From contig NW_003546253.1 of NCBI RefSeq assembly GCF_000090795.2, forward strand, positions 27,072 through 49,581: 22,510 nucleotides of DNA, given 5' to 3'. Shown one piece after another: positions 1-9,870 of this stretch (position 1 is the first letter of the stretch; each line of letters opens with the position of its first letter). The notes below the pieces were generated by a model. The model was given only the letters and a program-made list of their open reading frames with translations, was not told the DNA's origin and did not search any database. Made by a program: the position numbers and the translations under genes. Source of the stretch: Amphimedon queenslandica (lineage: Eukaryota; Porifera; Demospongiae; Haplosclerida; Niphatidae).

Positions 1-617
1 AAATGTTCAGAGACATTCTGAACCATGACAAGCTTTTTTAAGTGTGAAAACATGACAACTAATTCGATACTGCATGAAGCAAGTGTTAAGTACTGCAAGT
101 GAGGTAAATATGAAGGTGAAGAAATCTTCTTTAATGCACTGAGACTTATCTCAAACCTATACAGATTCAACGTATGAATATTTTTACAGTTGAGTATTTT
201 TAGTTGATACTGACTGAACGGTAGCTGTCCCCTTAAACTGAGTGACTGTACATGCGGGTGACATGTTTTTAAAACTGATTTTACGAATGGAGCATTTATC
301 TTATGGTACGCATCATCAATGAAAACGTTTGTCCACAAATAAGGATCGGAACATATCGTGTAAAGTTGTCTATTGACTAGTCTAAGGGACATCTTATCTC
401 TGAGTGACAGTAACATACATATCTCTTGTATGATCTCCTTTGGTAGGGAATCAAGTGATGAATATTCCTTGTCCTCCTTTACAGGACCATCCAATGAAAA
501 GAGCTGATGTACCGGGATGACTTGGTGTTCTTGTTCTTTGTGACCATTCTCTGGCTGTTCGTCAACGAATTCAGGATCGAGTTTGAGTCGCTTGCAGCCG
601 TAACTCTGAGACGCCAT
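1..617 (-). CDS. F-box / leucine-rich-repeat-like protein, N-terminal part (runs off window)
   Basis: An uninterrupted minus-strand frame runs from ATG at 617-615 to the left window edge (205 codons, no stop). About 50 polar residues (MASQSYGCKRLKLD...) precede a clear F-box: LDSLPKEIIQEICMLL, then SLRDKMSLRLVNRQLY, then DPYLW. This matches the family pattern LPxEI...D...LRxVNRxLYxI...DPxLW. After it, Leu-rich segments (HVQSLSLRG, IHTLNLYRFEIS, LPHLQYLTLAS, SHLKKLVMV) spaced about 23-27 residues apart look like LRRs. F-box proteins recruit substrates to SCF (Skp1-Cullin-Rbx1) ubiquitin ligases, with LRRs usually contacting the substrate; that role is inferred from the family. No intron is needed in the visible part. 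The gene is divergent from the deiodinase relic on the other strand. The exact FBXL subfamily cannot be named because the C-terminus is missing. Confidence 0.85.
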   Translation of the reverse strand, partial: MASQSYGCKRLKLDPEFVDEQPENGHKEQEHQVIPVHQLFSLDGPVKEDKEYSSLDSLPKEIIQEICMLLSLRDKMSLRLVNRQLYTICSDPYLWTNVFIDDAYHKINAPFVKSVLKTCHPHVQSLSLRGQLPFSQYQLKILNCKNIHTLNLYRFEISLSALKKISSPSYLPHLQYLTLASCSIELVVMFSHLKKLVMVQNVSEH

Positions 618-710
618 TTTGCACGTGAGTTGGAGTGGAGGGGGAGGTCACGGAGGTGTGGCTGGGGCTGCTGCAGAAACCAAGCTCCTTTCTTTGCTGC
701 ATACTGACCA

Positions 711-1972
711 TACATCTGTACTCTTTCGTTAGCTGTAGCTATAGCATTATGGCTGGGAGCTAAAAGGCAGGAGACCCCATCCAACAAAAAAAAATAGTGG
801 CTAAGGAAACTGGAGAAGACCCTTTATCTGAATTCAAAGAAGATGTACCAGATATTGATGAAAAGGGTTAAGTAGGTGCTCTCCATTCACCGGACACACC
901 TCACATTCCTTATAAATTTGAGGAGCTCTCAGAAACAGAGATGCTAAAAAGATCTGAGACCTTTTATCAGAGTCTAAACAAGCGTCGCTCCATTAGGCAG
1001 ATCAGTTCACGTCCAGTCCCTGTAAACATCATAAAGAACGTCATAAGAACAGCTGGGACTTCACCTTCGGGAGCTTACTCCGAACCGTGGGTATTTGTTG
1101 TCATTAAGGATCCTGGAGTTAAGAGCAAGATAAGGGACATCATAGAGCAGGAAGAGTATCTCAACTACAATCACAGGATGGGTGAAAAGTGGGTGAATGA
1201 TTTAAAGTTTGTGAATATGAATCACGAGAAGCCCTATTTAGAGGAAGCATCTTATCTAATCAATTTATTCAAGTCTCAGTATCATGTTAATGAGCCTGAA
1301 GTGGAACAACCAAGAGTGTATAATCCACTCTTGCTATTACTATGAGATATCTACAGTACTGCCATTACTAGTGGGATATCAATAATTATGACTATTTTTA
1401 GGTTTTAAAGCCAAAAAGACTCATTGTGGCGGCATTGTCAAGAAAAGAAAATACTTACCATGCTCTGATTTTGGCTTAAAATTTTTGGCCGAGGTTATAT
1501 GCGCAAATTCACACAGCAGCAGCATTTTGGTTGAAGTCAACTTTGATAGTGACAGACAAGAAGCAAGAAAGATCTAGATTGCAATAACATTATTTTCATA
1601 CTTATTTGTGTACAGATTATGTTTCTATACATCTGAATGCACAAATCGCAATCCTGAAGGATTTGAGTGTCTCCTACTGCTTTCGTGTTCTTTTAACAAT
1701 AAAGAAGTCACTGCATTTCTGCAGTATTTGGAAAGAAAGTGTGGGCCTGGAAATCTTCCTGAAAAGTATGCAGTCGCATCAGTAGATATTCTACATAATG
1801 CTCAGTCACTACTACGCCTCTTAATGCTGGTGGACAGATAAGGGAGTTACTGGGACAACTTTCGAATGAGAAAGTGATGCTTGTGCTTCCTGTAGGATAT
1901 CCAAGTGAGGTTGCAACAGTGCCAGATGTAAAGAGAAAAGAATTTGATATTAATTTGAATTGTGTGGTTTAA
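711..1972 (+). pseudogene. IYD: Iodotyrosine deiodinase (IYD) relic, nitroreductase family, multiply disrupted
   Basis: Segments collinear with IYD, an FMN enzyme that reductively dehalogenates iodo- and bromotyrosine, occur in order. They are a TM-like stretch (LSLAVAIALWLGAKR, 723-767), an acidic juxtamembrane part (800-868), the N-terminal nitroreductase half (HIPYKFEELSETEM through LNKRRSIR, TAGTSPSGAYSEPW and MGEKWVNDL, about 902-1320), YYYEIS at 1335-1352, TAIT.SGI (about 1358-1375), LHNA (1791-1802), and [10 protein letters not shown] with [16 protein letters not shown] to a stop at 1970-1972. The parts do not join. There is a frame change at an A9 run (786-794), an in-frame TAA at 869-871, a one-base shift between 1320 and 1335 and another near 1353, about 415 bp of non-IYD sequence at 1376-1790, and a further shift at about 1803. 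No start ATG is seen in the TM frame. It may be a recent pseudogene, or assembly errors combined with an unrecognised intron could mimic one. Confidence 0.72.
1376..1790 (+). other. Unexplained ~415-bp insert inside the IYD relic
   Basis: IYD needs only about four residues between its SGI and LHNA segments, but 415 bp lie here. The + strand holds short open stretches (KPKRLIVAALSRKENTYHALILA ending in a stop near 1475, and a longer open stretch 1608-1790 with LQYLERKCGPGNLPEKYAVA). I recognise neither. It may be a true intron with relaxed sequence, or an insertion. No terminal inverted repeats or target-site duplication are evident by eye. Confidence 0.35.
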
Positions 1973-1995
1973 TTTTATTTTATTTCGATTTATTA

Positions 1996-3997
1996 ATGGT
2001 TATTAACTTTACTTGTAAACAATGGAGTTCAGTTATTGTTATTTCTTCTGAAGGGGCTGCACCCGAGACTAAGCCATCATCAACTCAGGCCTTTTCTGTC
2101 CTCATAAATGCCCTGAAAATGTTAGAAGTATGTTCCTTAAGCTTATGATGATAGATCTAATATTAATATATCGAAGATTTATGCAAATTACTCTACTTTT
2201 ATATCTAATCGTTTTGATTCAGAGTTTTGGCTACACTCTTAAACACGTTGAGTCAAGGCCATCCTCCTCTGCTAAGGAAAGACTCGAATATTTGATTACA
2301 TTAGATTACATTGATGCTGTGACCACTATTGAGACACTGCGCCAACTAATCGGGAAAGGTTACACCATTACATGGACAAGTAAGTCATTAATATTAGCTA
2401 ACAATGCGTAACAACGTTAGTAATTGTGAATAGTAAAACAGAAGCTTGAAATTATTTGAAAATGTTTTGTTGCTCTCGTGGTCAGCGTTTAAATTGGTTT
2501 ATAGATCAAAACTTTAGTGAGAGGATAGTGTGGTTTCCAAGGGACATCAATGAAGTAGCAAGTTGTAGTAAAGCACTATACAAGTATGGATCAGAACTAT
2601 CTAAAGATCATCCTGTAAGGACCTTAATAAAGAGATGGCTCTCTTTTAATGATAATATAGGGACATGGTGATTTGGAGTACATTGAAAGAAGGAAGGTTT
2701 TTGCTGAGATTGCTATGAATTATAAAGTGTAAGAACCCGTACAGATTAGAGCATTCATTTTAATCACTAAATAATAATAATCATAGAGGTGATGACATTC
2801 CAAATGTAGAATACACTAAACAAGAATTAGAAACTTGGTAAGTTTCATTGTATACACAGTTTAGAGTAACCTTTTGTTTAGGAAGTACATATACACCCAT
2901 CAAAAGAAATACTATCCTACTAATGCTTGCATGGAACAAAATGAAGGCATCAAACTCCTTGAAGAACACGCTGGATATTGGTATGTGTATATCACAGATA
3001 CCTCAAAAATTACTTTTGCTGTAGTGCTGGGGCTATACCACAGTTAGACGCTGTCTCAAAATACTTGAAAGGTATGCAACCAAGTTATTGCTATTTGGAG
3101 TTTATTTCTCATTATAGGAAGGACTGGGTATCAGCTTTGCCCTGTAGTAGGTTGGATACATTCAAGGGATTTCCTCGCTCTCTTAGCATTTCGTATATTT
3201 CCATGTACACAATATATTAGGCATCATTCAAGACCACAGTATACGCCTGAACCGTAAGAAAGGGACACATAATAACCACATAGAGCTTTTTCTAATAGAG
3301 ATATCTGTCATGAGTTGCTGGGACATGTACCTTTGTTCTGTAATCCAGACTTTGCCGACTTCTCACAGGTAATGGGATTGCATTAACAAAGATTTATTTA
3401 TTCTAGTTTTTTGTAGGACTTAGGATTAGCTTCATTAGGTGCCAGCGATGAATGGATTACAAAGCTGTCCACTGTGAGTTAACATTAACAATTCAACATG
3501 AAATATTATGTACTGATCTAACAATGCACAGCTCTATTGGTTTACTGTCGAGTTTGGGTTGGTTTGGGAGAATGGGAAGCCTAAAGCATATGGTGCTGGA
3601 CTTTTATCATCATGTGAAGAGATTGAGGTAGTATGATATGCTCATTTTTATTTTACTGCTTATTTGTAAATGTATTATTACTATTATTATTATTGTTATT
3701 ATTATTATGGTCTTTCATGTTGCATAGCATTGTGTGAGTGAAAAAGCTGAAAGAAAGCCACTTATATGTTCAGAAGCAGTTTTGGCTACATATCCAGAAA
3801 CTGGCTTACAGCCGTACTACTTTATTGCACAGAGTATACAAGAGGTCAAAAATAAAATGACGTAAGCATTATAATAAATAATCTGCTATTATTTTGTTTT
3901 AAATCATTATTTCAGGGAATTTTCTAGAAGTATATCAAAACCCTTTAGTATTAGTTTCGATAAAGAGTCTTGGTCTGTTCAGATATCAACGCAATAA
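1996..3997 (+). CDS. Divergent aromatic amino acid hydroxylase (AAAH-A), no C-terminal tetramerization helix
   Basis: There are thirteen exons: 1996-2127, 2223-2379, 2505-2614, 2661-2728, 2787-2837, 2882-2980, 3025-3071, 3118-3253, 3299-3368, 3417-3473, 3532-3627, 3728-3861 and 3916-3997. All join in frame, giving 412 aa. Family role: tetrahydrobiopterin- and iron-dependent ring hydroxylation of Phe, Tyr or Trp. An ACT-like regulatory part (about residues 11-95, with KHVESRPS) precedes the catalytic domain, which starts at WFPRDI (Trp106). The iron ligands are intact: [12 protein letters not shown] gives His271 and His276, and [10 protein letters not shown] gives Glu316. The pterin loop is altered: family [12 protein letters not shown] reads [12 protein letters not shown] here. 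The protein ends about 30 residues early, at WSVQISTQ, right after the terminal beta-ribbon, so the tetramerization helix is absent. Substrate cannot be assigned. ATG 1996 is the first in-frame ATG; a more upstream first exon is possible. Introns are mostly 44-60 bp. Confidence 0.88.
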
Positions 3998-4082
3998 TGA
4001 ATGAGTCACAACAAATCAAACATAATTATATACAGATCTACAATGGATGTCTCATTATTTGTGTAATTGTTATAGTTCATAT

Positions 4083-4613
<531 letters not shown>

Positions 4614-4662
4614 CTTAGAGGCGTGGCTTAATTTATTCTGACCACGCCCATGGGTGTGTTCA
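4614..4662. promoter_or_regulatory. Compact bidirectional promoter between HINT and RABL2
   Basis: Only 49 bp separate the two divergent start codons. The interval contains GGCGTGG (about 4620-4626) and its inverted counterpart CCACGCC (about 4642-4648), which resemble KLF/SP-type boxes. Both starts sit in a YY1-like context: AAGATGGCTGC across the HINT ATG and CAATGGCGGC across the RABL2 ATG. Transcription start sites are not visible. Assignment to factors is by consensus only. Confidence 0.6.
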
Positions 4663-7196
4663 ATGGCGGCTATTTCAAGTATGGATTCAAGTGATCCGTC
4701 TTCACAGTCTGATATCAAGATAATATGCCTGGGAGATAGTGCAGTTGGTAAATCAAAGTAAGCAAGATAGTTTTTCAGTGTCTCTGAAGATATACAACAT
4801 ATTTTTCTTTCTTGTAGGCTAGTAGAAAGATATTTAATGGACAAATTGTATCCTTACTCTATTTTCACTTAATTTGATTATTTTTCATTGTTATTATCAT
4901 TAACTCTTACTCTTTCAGTAAACCACAGCGACACTCAACTTATGCTGTGACTCTCTTTGCTCACAAAGCTGAAATCAACGATAGGACAATATCTGTTGGT
5001 ATGTTAGTTATTATTGTGACACACCCAGTTCACCACACCCACCAATAGACCTATGGGACACGGCTGGACAAGAACGTTTTCAGTCAATGCATCCTTCGTA
5101 TTATCACGGAGCTCATGGTTGCATTCTGGTAAATCAGATCACACGTACATGCATATTTTGTGTTATGTGTTTGACAAATTAAATAGTAATAATTTTAACT
5201 AAAAAACGTTTTATGTTATAACAGAAGAGAAAGCATGTTTTAAATTATTGTTTATCATGGAATTTGTTAATTATTTATAAATTTTGGTAATTAATTATGA
5301 TTAAGCTGCTATTATCACTTATTTTAGCGATGGCACTGTTTCTTTCCTTTGTTCAGGTTTTTGATGTCACGCGTAAAATAACGTACAAGAACTTGGCGCA
5401 TTGGTACAGCGAGTTACGTGAGTCCCGCCCAAAGATCCCCTGCATACTTTTAGCTAACAAGATAGATGGTAAATAAATGTGAGGATGTGATTAATGGTTA
5501 ACACCTCTGTTTTTTTCTGTAGTTGACATGAAAGTAACAAAGACTAGTTTTAAGTTTGCTTCAAAGCACAAACTGCCATTTTATTTCGTGTCAGCACGTG
5601 ATGGAACTAACGTTGTGAAGGTAGCTACTGGTATTAATATCTATATATGAAGTGACTGAGTATGTTATGTTTATCATTAGCATCTGAAAAACTGGCTCTG
5701 TATCTAATTATCAATGTCTTTGTAGAAAGTTTAAGTTTATTATCTTCTCCACTTTATTGCATTTCTAGGCATGTATATGTGCATGTGTTTTTATTTTTAA
5801 TGCAGAAAGTTTAAATCAAAATTTTATTAACTCTTTATGTTGTTTGGCTTAATTTTGTCAAAAATTACTAGAAGATAATTCTCCATTTTCTGATGCATAT
5901 GCATGTTGTGTAGAAAGTTCATCAAAGTTGGATATTGATTTATGAATTTTTAAAGTTGCTCCGAAATCAGGCCAAAGTTCTGTACTATGATACAGGGTCC
6001 TTGGCCAAATTTCATGAAAATTGACTAGGAGAGAATTCTTCATTTTAATAAGTTTATGTGATGGATATACATGTTTTTATGTTGTGTATCAAGTTTGAGC
6101 AGATTCCAATCAAATTTAGATTTTTTAATGAATTTTTAATGTTGCTCCGAAATTAGGCCAAAGTCCCTGTACTATAGTACAGGGTGGTTTGCTAAATTTC
6201 ACAAAAAATGATTAGGAGAGAATTCTTAATTTTTATAAGGTTATGTGATGCATATACATGTTCTTATGTTGTGTGTCAAGTTTGAGCAGATTCCTATAAA
6301 AGTTGGATTTTTTACAAATTTTTAAAGTTGCTCCAAAATCAGGCCAAAGTCCTTGTACTACAGTACAGGGTGGTTGGCCAAATTTCACGAAAAATGACTA
6401 GGAGAGAATTCTCCATTTTTATAAGTTTATTTGATGCATATACATGTTCTTATGCTGTGTATCAAGTTTAAGTGGATTCTGATCAAATTTAGATTTTTTA
6501 CGAATTTTTAAAGTTGCTTCGAAATTAGGCCTAAGTACAAGGTGGTTGGCCAAATTTCATGAAAAATGATTAGGAGAGAATTCTTCATTTTTATAAGTTT
6601 ATGTGATGCATATACATGTTCTTATGTTGTGTATCAAGTTTGAGCAGATTCCAATCAAATTTAGATTTTTTTACGAATTTTTAAAGTTGCTTCGAAATCA
6701 GGCCAAAGTCCCTGTACTATAGTACAAGGTGGTTGGCCAAATTTCACGAAAAATGACTAGGAGAGAATTCTCCATTTTTATAAGTTTATGTGATACATAT
6801 ACATGTTCTTATGTTGTGTATCAAGTTTGAGTGGATTCCTATCAAAGTTGGATTTTTTATGAATTTTTGAAGTTACTCAAAAACCGGGCCAAAATACCCT
6901 GTACCTATAGTACAGGGTATTTTATAATTAGAATGTTTGGTTTTATTAATTTTGTTTAGAATGCATGTACTAATTAATAGGCCTTTAGAGACATTACGAG
7001 AGCTGCTTTAGCCTATAAAGAGACATCACAAGATCTTGTTGATCAAATACTAGAAGAATTACGGGTAAGGACAATCATCCTATTTGTATTGTATCAATCT
7101 AAGATGTAGGAAATGCAAAATGAGGGTATGTCTGATGAAGAGTCTGATTCCCATACCACCCCAGACTCAAACCATGACTTGGAAAAAGTAACATAG
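4663..7196 (+). CDS. RABL2: Rab-like GTPase RABL2 (ciliary/IFT-associated)
   Basis: Eight exons: 4663-4757, 4818-4847, 4919-4998, 5049-5128, 5357-5468, 5523-5620, 6981-7064 and 7110-7196, giving 221 aa (human is about 229 from memory). G motifs: P-loop GDSAVGKS (residues 24-31), the RABL2-like segment [12 protein letters not shown], switch [21 protein letters not shown] (70-88), NKID (129-132) and [10 protein letters not shown]. The C-terminal helix ([16 protein letters not shown]) and an acidic tail ending DLEKVT without prenylatable cysteines fit RABL2 rather than canonical Rabs. In other animals RABL2 binds IFT-B and promotes entry of IFT trains and cargo into cilia. In a sponge it would presumably act in flagellated cells (inference). 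Intron 7 is about 1.36 kb and is filled by a tandem array. An AATAAA at 7389-7394 would place its 3' end within the antisense TALE gene. Confidence 0.94.
5855..6925 (+). repeat. ~186-bp tandem repeat array (about 5.7 copies) in RABL2 intron 7
   Basis: The marker GAATTTTTAAAGTTGCT recurs near 5945, 6130, 6317, 6505, 6676 and 6862 with small variations, giving a period of about 175-190 bp. Each unit also has a GGCCAAA box, a palindrome around CTGTACTATAGTACAG (a perfect 20-mer at 6165-6184), AGGAGAGAATTCT, and GCATATACATGTTCTTATGTTG. Copies differ by point changes and short indels (for example, the palindrome is mostly deleted near 6530). No coding potential is evident. Confidence 0.9.
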
Positions 7197-7260
7197 TGAA
7201 CTGATCATCACTACCATTGCCTCTATCACTTGTTCAAGGGTTATTTTTAAATTAATGACA

Positions 7261-7285
7261 ATTATTATTATTATTATTATTATTG
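7261..7285 (+). repeat. ATT/TTA trinucleotide microsatellite
   Basis: An uninterrupted ATT-type run lies in the 150-bp gap between the convergent RABL2 and TALE stop codons. A looser TTATTATTG tract continues at 7320-7350, and a similar tract occurs in AAAH-A intron 11 at about 3672-3708. Confidence 0.85.
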
Positions 7286-7346
7286 TACAACATGCAGCAC
7301 TAATACTCACTTACTCTTGTCATTATTATTGTTATTATTATTGTTG

Positions 7347-8231
7347 TTATTTAGTTTTCTTCTGTGGTAATATACGTCTCCTTGCATTAATAAACCAGTT
7401 GTTTAACTGTTGCAGTGAGAGTCCCGTCATTCGACAAAGGTTCTGCTTGTCATCTTCTGTAGGATATGGACAGCGACTATGAGAGAATAACCATTCCTTA
7501 AGTAGCTTTTGACTAGCCGGTGACGTTTTCTCTCTCTTTCCTTTTGTTTTCTTTTTTATTGTATTCTGTTGCCTTCCCTTTCTTCGTCTTAGGAGGCAGT
7601 GACTGGCTAGACTCTTTCTTCTGCTAACTTGTTGCTCTTTGTGGCGATGGCTGCTGCTGCTTATCTCTTCCATCTCCATGAGCTCAGCTTCAAGATCCAG
7701 CCCAGCCTGTAACCTCCTGTTTGCTGGATCTAGCGATATCATTTTAATCAGTTCCATTATTAGCACATCCACTGCTTGCATGCTGTATAAAACTGCATCG
7801 TACAGAAGCTGTGTATTAACAGGTCCTGATAAAGAGCCTAGTGCTCCCTCAATTAATGGTAGCCGAGGATGCGAAGGTCCTATTAGTACTTCTCTTATGT
7901 AAGTACCTTCATTGGTCAAATCTAGCTCTTCATAACGGTCTTCTTCTTCATCTTCATGTGCTACTGCAAGATTCTCTATCATTTGTATGTCTTGCTGGTC
8001 AAGATAGTTTGGGGGATGACTGAAAGACAACCCAGGACTGCTGCTGTTGCAGTAGGTGCTCATTTTCTCAGGAGAGTCTTCGAGGTTACTTGGAAAATCC
8101 AAATCTCCTGTTATTGAAAACAGGTCGTTGGATATCACTTCTTCTTTGCCTACTCTTAGACTGCAGGAGAGGGACGAGAGATAATAATCTTCTGATGAAA
8201 TGCGCTCTGGTTCTAAACCTATTTCTTCCAT
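7347..8231 (-). CDS. TALE-class homeobox transcription factor (PKNOX/MEIS/TGIF-like), intronless
   Basis: A single open frame of 294 aa starts with [12 protein letters not shown]. The homeodomain is near the C-terminus (about residues 233-290). Helix 1 is around [11 protein letters not shown]. The TALE three-residue extension is seen as CPYPTEDDK, and the recognition helix as [17 protein letters not shown], with Ile50 and Asn51 as in MEIS, PKNOX and TGIF. A very basic stretch ([18 protein letters not shown]) just before it is a probable NLS. Upstream, [15 protein letters not shown] and [23 protein letters not shown] have the spacing and hydrophobic pattern of a decayed MEIS-A/B (PBX-contact) region, so PKNOX-like is my first guess, TGIF second. 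It acts in the nucleus as a sequence-specific DNA binder. It lacks introns although its neighbours have many, and it is convergent with RABL2. Confidence 0.88.
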   Translation of the reverse strand: MEEIGLEPERISSEDYYLSSLSCSLRVGKEEVISNDLFSITGDLDFPSNLEDSPEKMSTYCNSSSPGLSFSHPPNYLDQQDIQMIENLAVAHEDEEEDRYEELDLTNEGTYIREVLIGPSHPRLPLIEGALGSLSGPVNTQLLYDAVLYSMQAVDVLIMELIKMISLDPANRRLQAGLDLEAELMEMEEISSSSHRHKEQQVSRRKSLASHCLLRRRKGRQQNTIKKKTKGKREKTSPASQKLLKEWLFSHSRCPYPTEDDKQNLCRMTGLSLQQLNNWFINARRRILPQKKTK

Positions 8232-8478
8232 TGTTACTGTACGGCAATGTTACCGTGGTAGTGGCGACTTTGAAAATTCACAAAATGCAAACACAAAATA
8301 TAATTATTTTAATTTTTGAAAGGTGGAGTAAATCAAAATGAATAAATTTAAAATTAATTAAACTCGAAAGAATGTATTTAAAATATAATTTCTAAGTTCT
8401 GAGAACTAAATAATAAAATAGACTGTGATTTAAATTAGCACACATTTAAAAGTATACGGGTTCATAAAAGGCAGCTCT
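8232..8478. other. Short AT-rich intergenic stretch, nothing recognised
   Basis: This is the 247 bp between the TALE start and the aquaglyceroporin stop, very AT-rich. It presumably contains the TALE promoter and the aquaporin 3' UTR. No RNA gene or repeat was seen. Confidence 0.6.
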
Positions 8479-9601
8479 TTATTTCTTGAAACGTTTCATG
8501 CAGTAGAGAGCTAAATCACTAGCACCTCCTCCAAGTACTCCACCAATGAAAGGACCAACGATGTACAGCCAAAAACCATTCCTCGGGCCCGGTATGGCTA
8601 TGGTTCCCCAGCCAGCGATAGCTGCAATTACTCGTGGCCCAAAATCTCTAGCTGGATTGAGACCAGCCATAGTAAGTGGGCCATAGACGCTGATAAGTAT
8701 AGCAACGGTTAGACCAATGACAAATGGTATCAATCCCTTGTTATTAGATATGATAGCATTGCTTGGGTGAGTAACACTGAATATAACGAATACGAGTATA
8801 AATGTACCCCAAGTTTCAATCAGGAAAGCCTCAAAAACTGATGTAATCCCAGTAAACTCATTAGGATTGAAGACAGCAGGGTTCGGGAAATATTCTCCAA
8901 ATGCCATTGCGGACAACTGACTTCCAGGCTCTCCTCTAGTGATGTTACGAGCATCTTCAAATGCATTGATAGATCCTCGATAAGCAATGAAGACAGTGAG
9001 GCCAGCAAACAGAGACCCAAGGAACTGAGCAAGAATATATGGACCCAAACGGAACCAATGAAATTTTTTGAATCGTATGACAGCAAAAGCAAGAGACACA
9101 GCTGGATTGAGATGAGCGTCGGAGAAGTGGGCTGATATGCATATTGAGATTGCAACACCAAGACCACCTGGAAATGCTACATGCCATATAGCAGACTGCG
9201 CTCCTTTTTAAATAAAAGAAGGGAGAGAAGTGATGGTTTCAAAAATTAAAAGATAAGCTAACCTGCAATTGCAGCTGCAGCCACTGAAGTGCAAATCCCA
9301 AGAGTTAGCAACCATGTTCCAAAAAATTCTCCAAAACATGCCACCAGCAAAGAGGAAGTATTTTGGCGAAGAACCGGGCCTTCTGGCACACTGCAGATGC
9401 TATAAAGGAGTAAATAGTTAGTAGTAAAGCTTGTAGATACCTTATAATGGCTTCTTTTGGTGATTGCTCTTCATCTTCCTTTTTTTCTGGAGCATCAGCT
9501 GTGGCTTGCTCTTTTTCTCCATCAACAGATGAAATTGGCACCTCTTGTAACTCTTGAGACGACATATCCAGCTCTCTCCTGTCATAAAATCTACCGTACA
9601 T
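8479..9601 (-). CDS. Aquaglyceroporin (MIP family channel)
   Basis: Exons in transcription order: 9601-9441, 9390-9263 and 9203-8479, giving 337 aa. The acceptor of intron 1 could instead leave an exon start at 9399, adding three residues in frame. There are two half-helix signatures: HLNPAVSL (Asn129) and GLNPARDFGPR (Asn279). The Asp after NPAR is the glyceroporin (GlpF/AQP3,7,9,10) hallmark. Six hydrophobic segments are visible, including FFGTWLLTLGICTSVAA, GGLGVAISICISA, YILAQFLGSLFAGLTVFIA and the last, FWLYIVGPFIGGVLGG. The acidic Glu/Lys-rich N-terminal extension (about 55 residues) and long loop C resemble GLPs. Role: passive glycerol, small solute and water flux across a cell membrane. 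ATG 9601 is the first ATG; MSSQEL further in is an alternative. A GC box (GGGCGGGGC, about 9641-9649) lies 40 bp upstream. Confidence 0.93.
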
Positions 9602-9640
9602 TCTACTTTTATACTTCACTTGGATTCTTTCTCCTTGCAA

Positions 9641-9649
9641 GGGCGGGGC
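9641..9649. promoter_or_regulatory. GC box upstream of the aquaglyceroporin
   Basis: GGGCGGGGC stands in otherwise AT-rich DNA about 40 bp 5' of the minus-strand start codon. It matches the SP/KLF consensus. Function is inferred from position only. Confidence 0.4.
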
Positions 9650-9870
9650 TGATAGGACGCGCGATGGCTAAAATAATTACTGCAATATAAATTGATATGT
9701 ATGTAGTGTGTGTGGGGGCGGAATGAATCCAATCATCAATTCATCATCTATGATCTTAGCTAAAGAAATGGGAGTGTCATGAGAGGATATGATAAACTAT
9801 AATTATTTAAATAAAGTAAAAGTACTGAGACCTATCTGACTAAACTACCGGTACATAAATGTAGTCTAGC

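Noticed and set aside
507..624. Plus-strand TM-like peptide (MYRDDLVFLFFVTILWLF...) as first exon of IYD, splicing 624 to 798 in phase
   Set aside because: It is exactly antisense to the F-box protein's N-terminal coding stretch, whose polar codons give hydrophobic ones in reverse. A better IYD TM remnant lies at 723-767. The phase match has a one-in-three chance of being accidental.
5858..6043. Minus-strand ORFs inside the RABL2 intron array
   Set aside because: They are short, change between repeat copies and lack any family resemblance; they are chance frames in a non-coding repeat.
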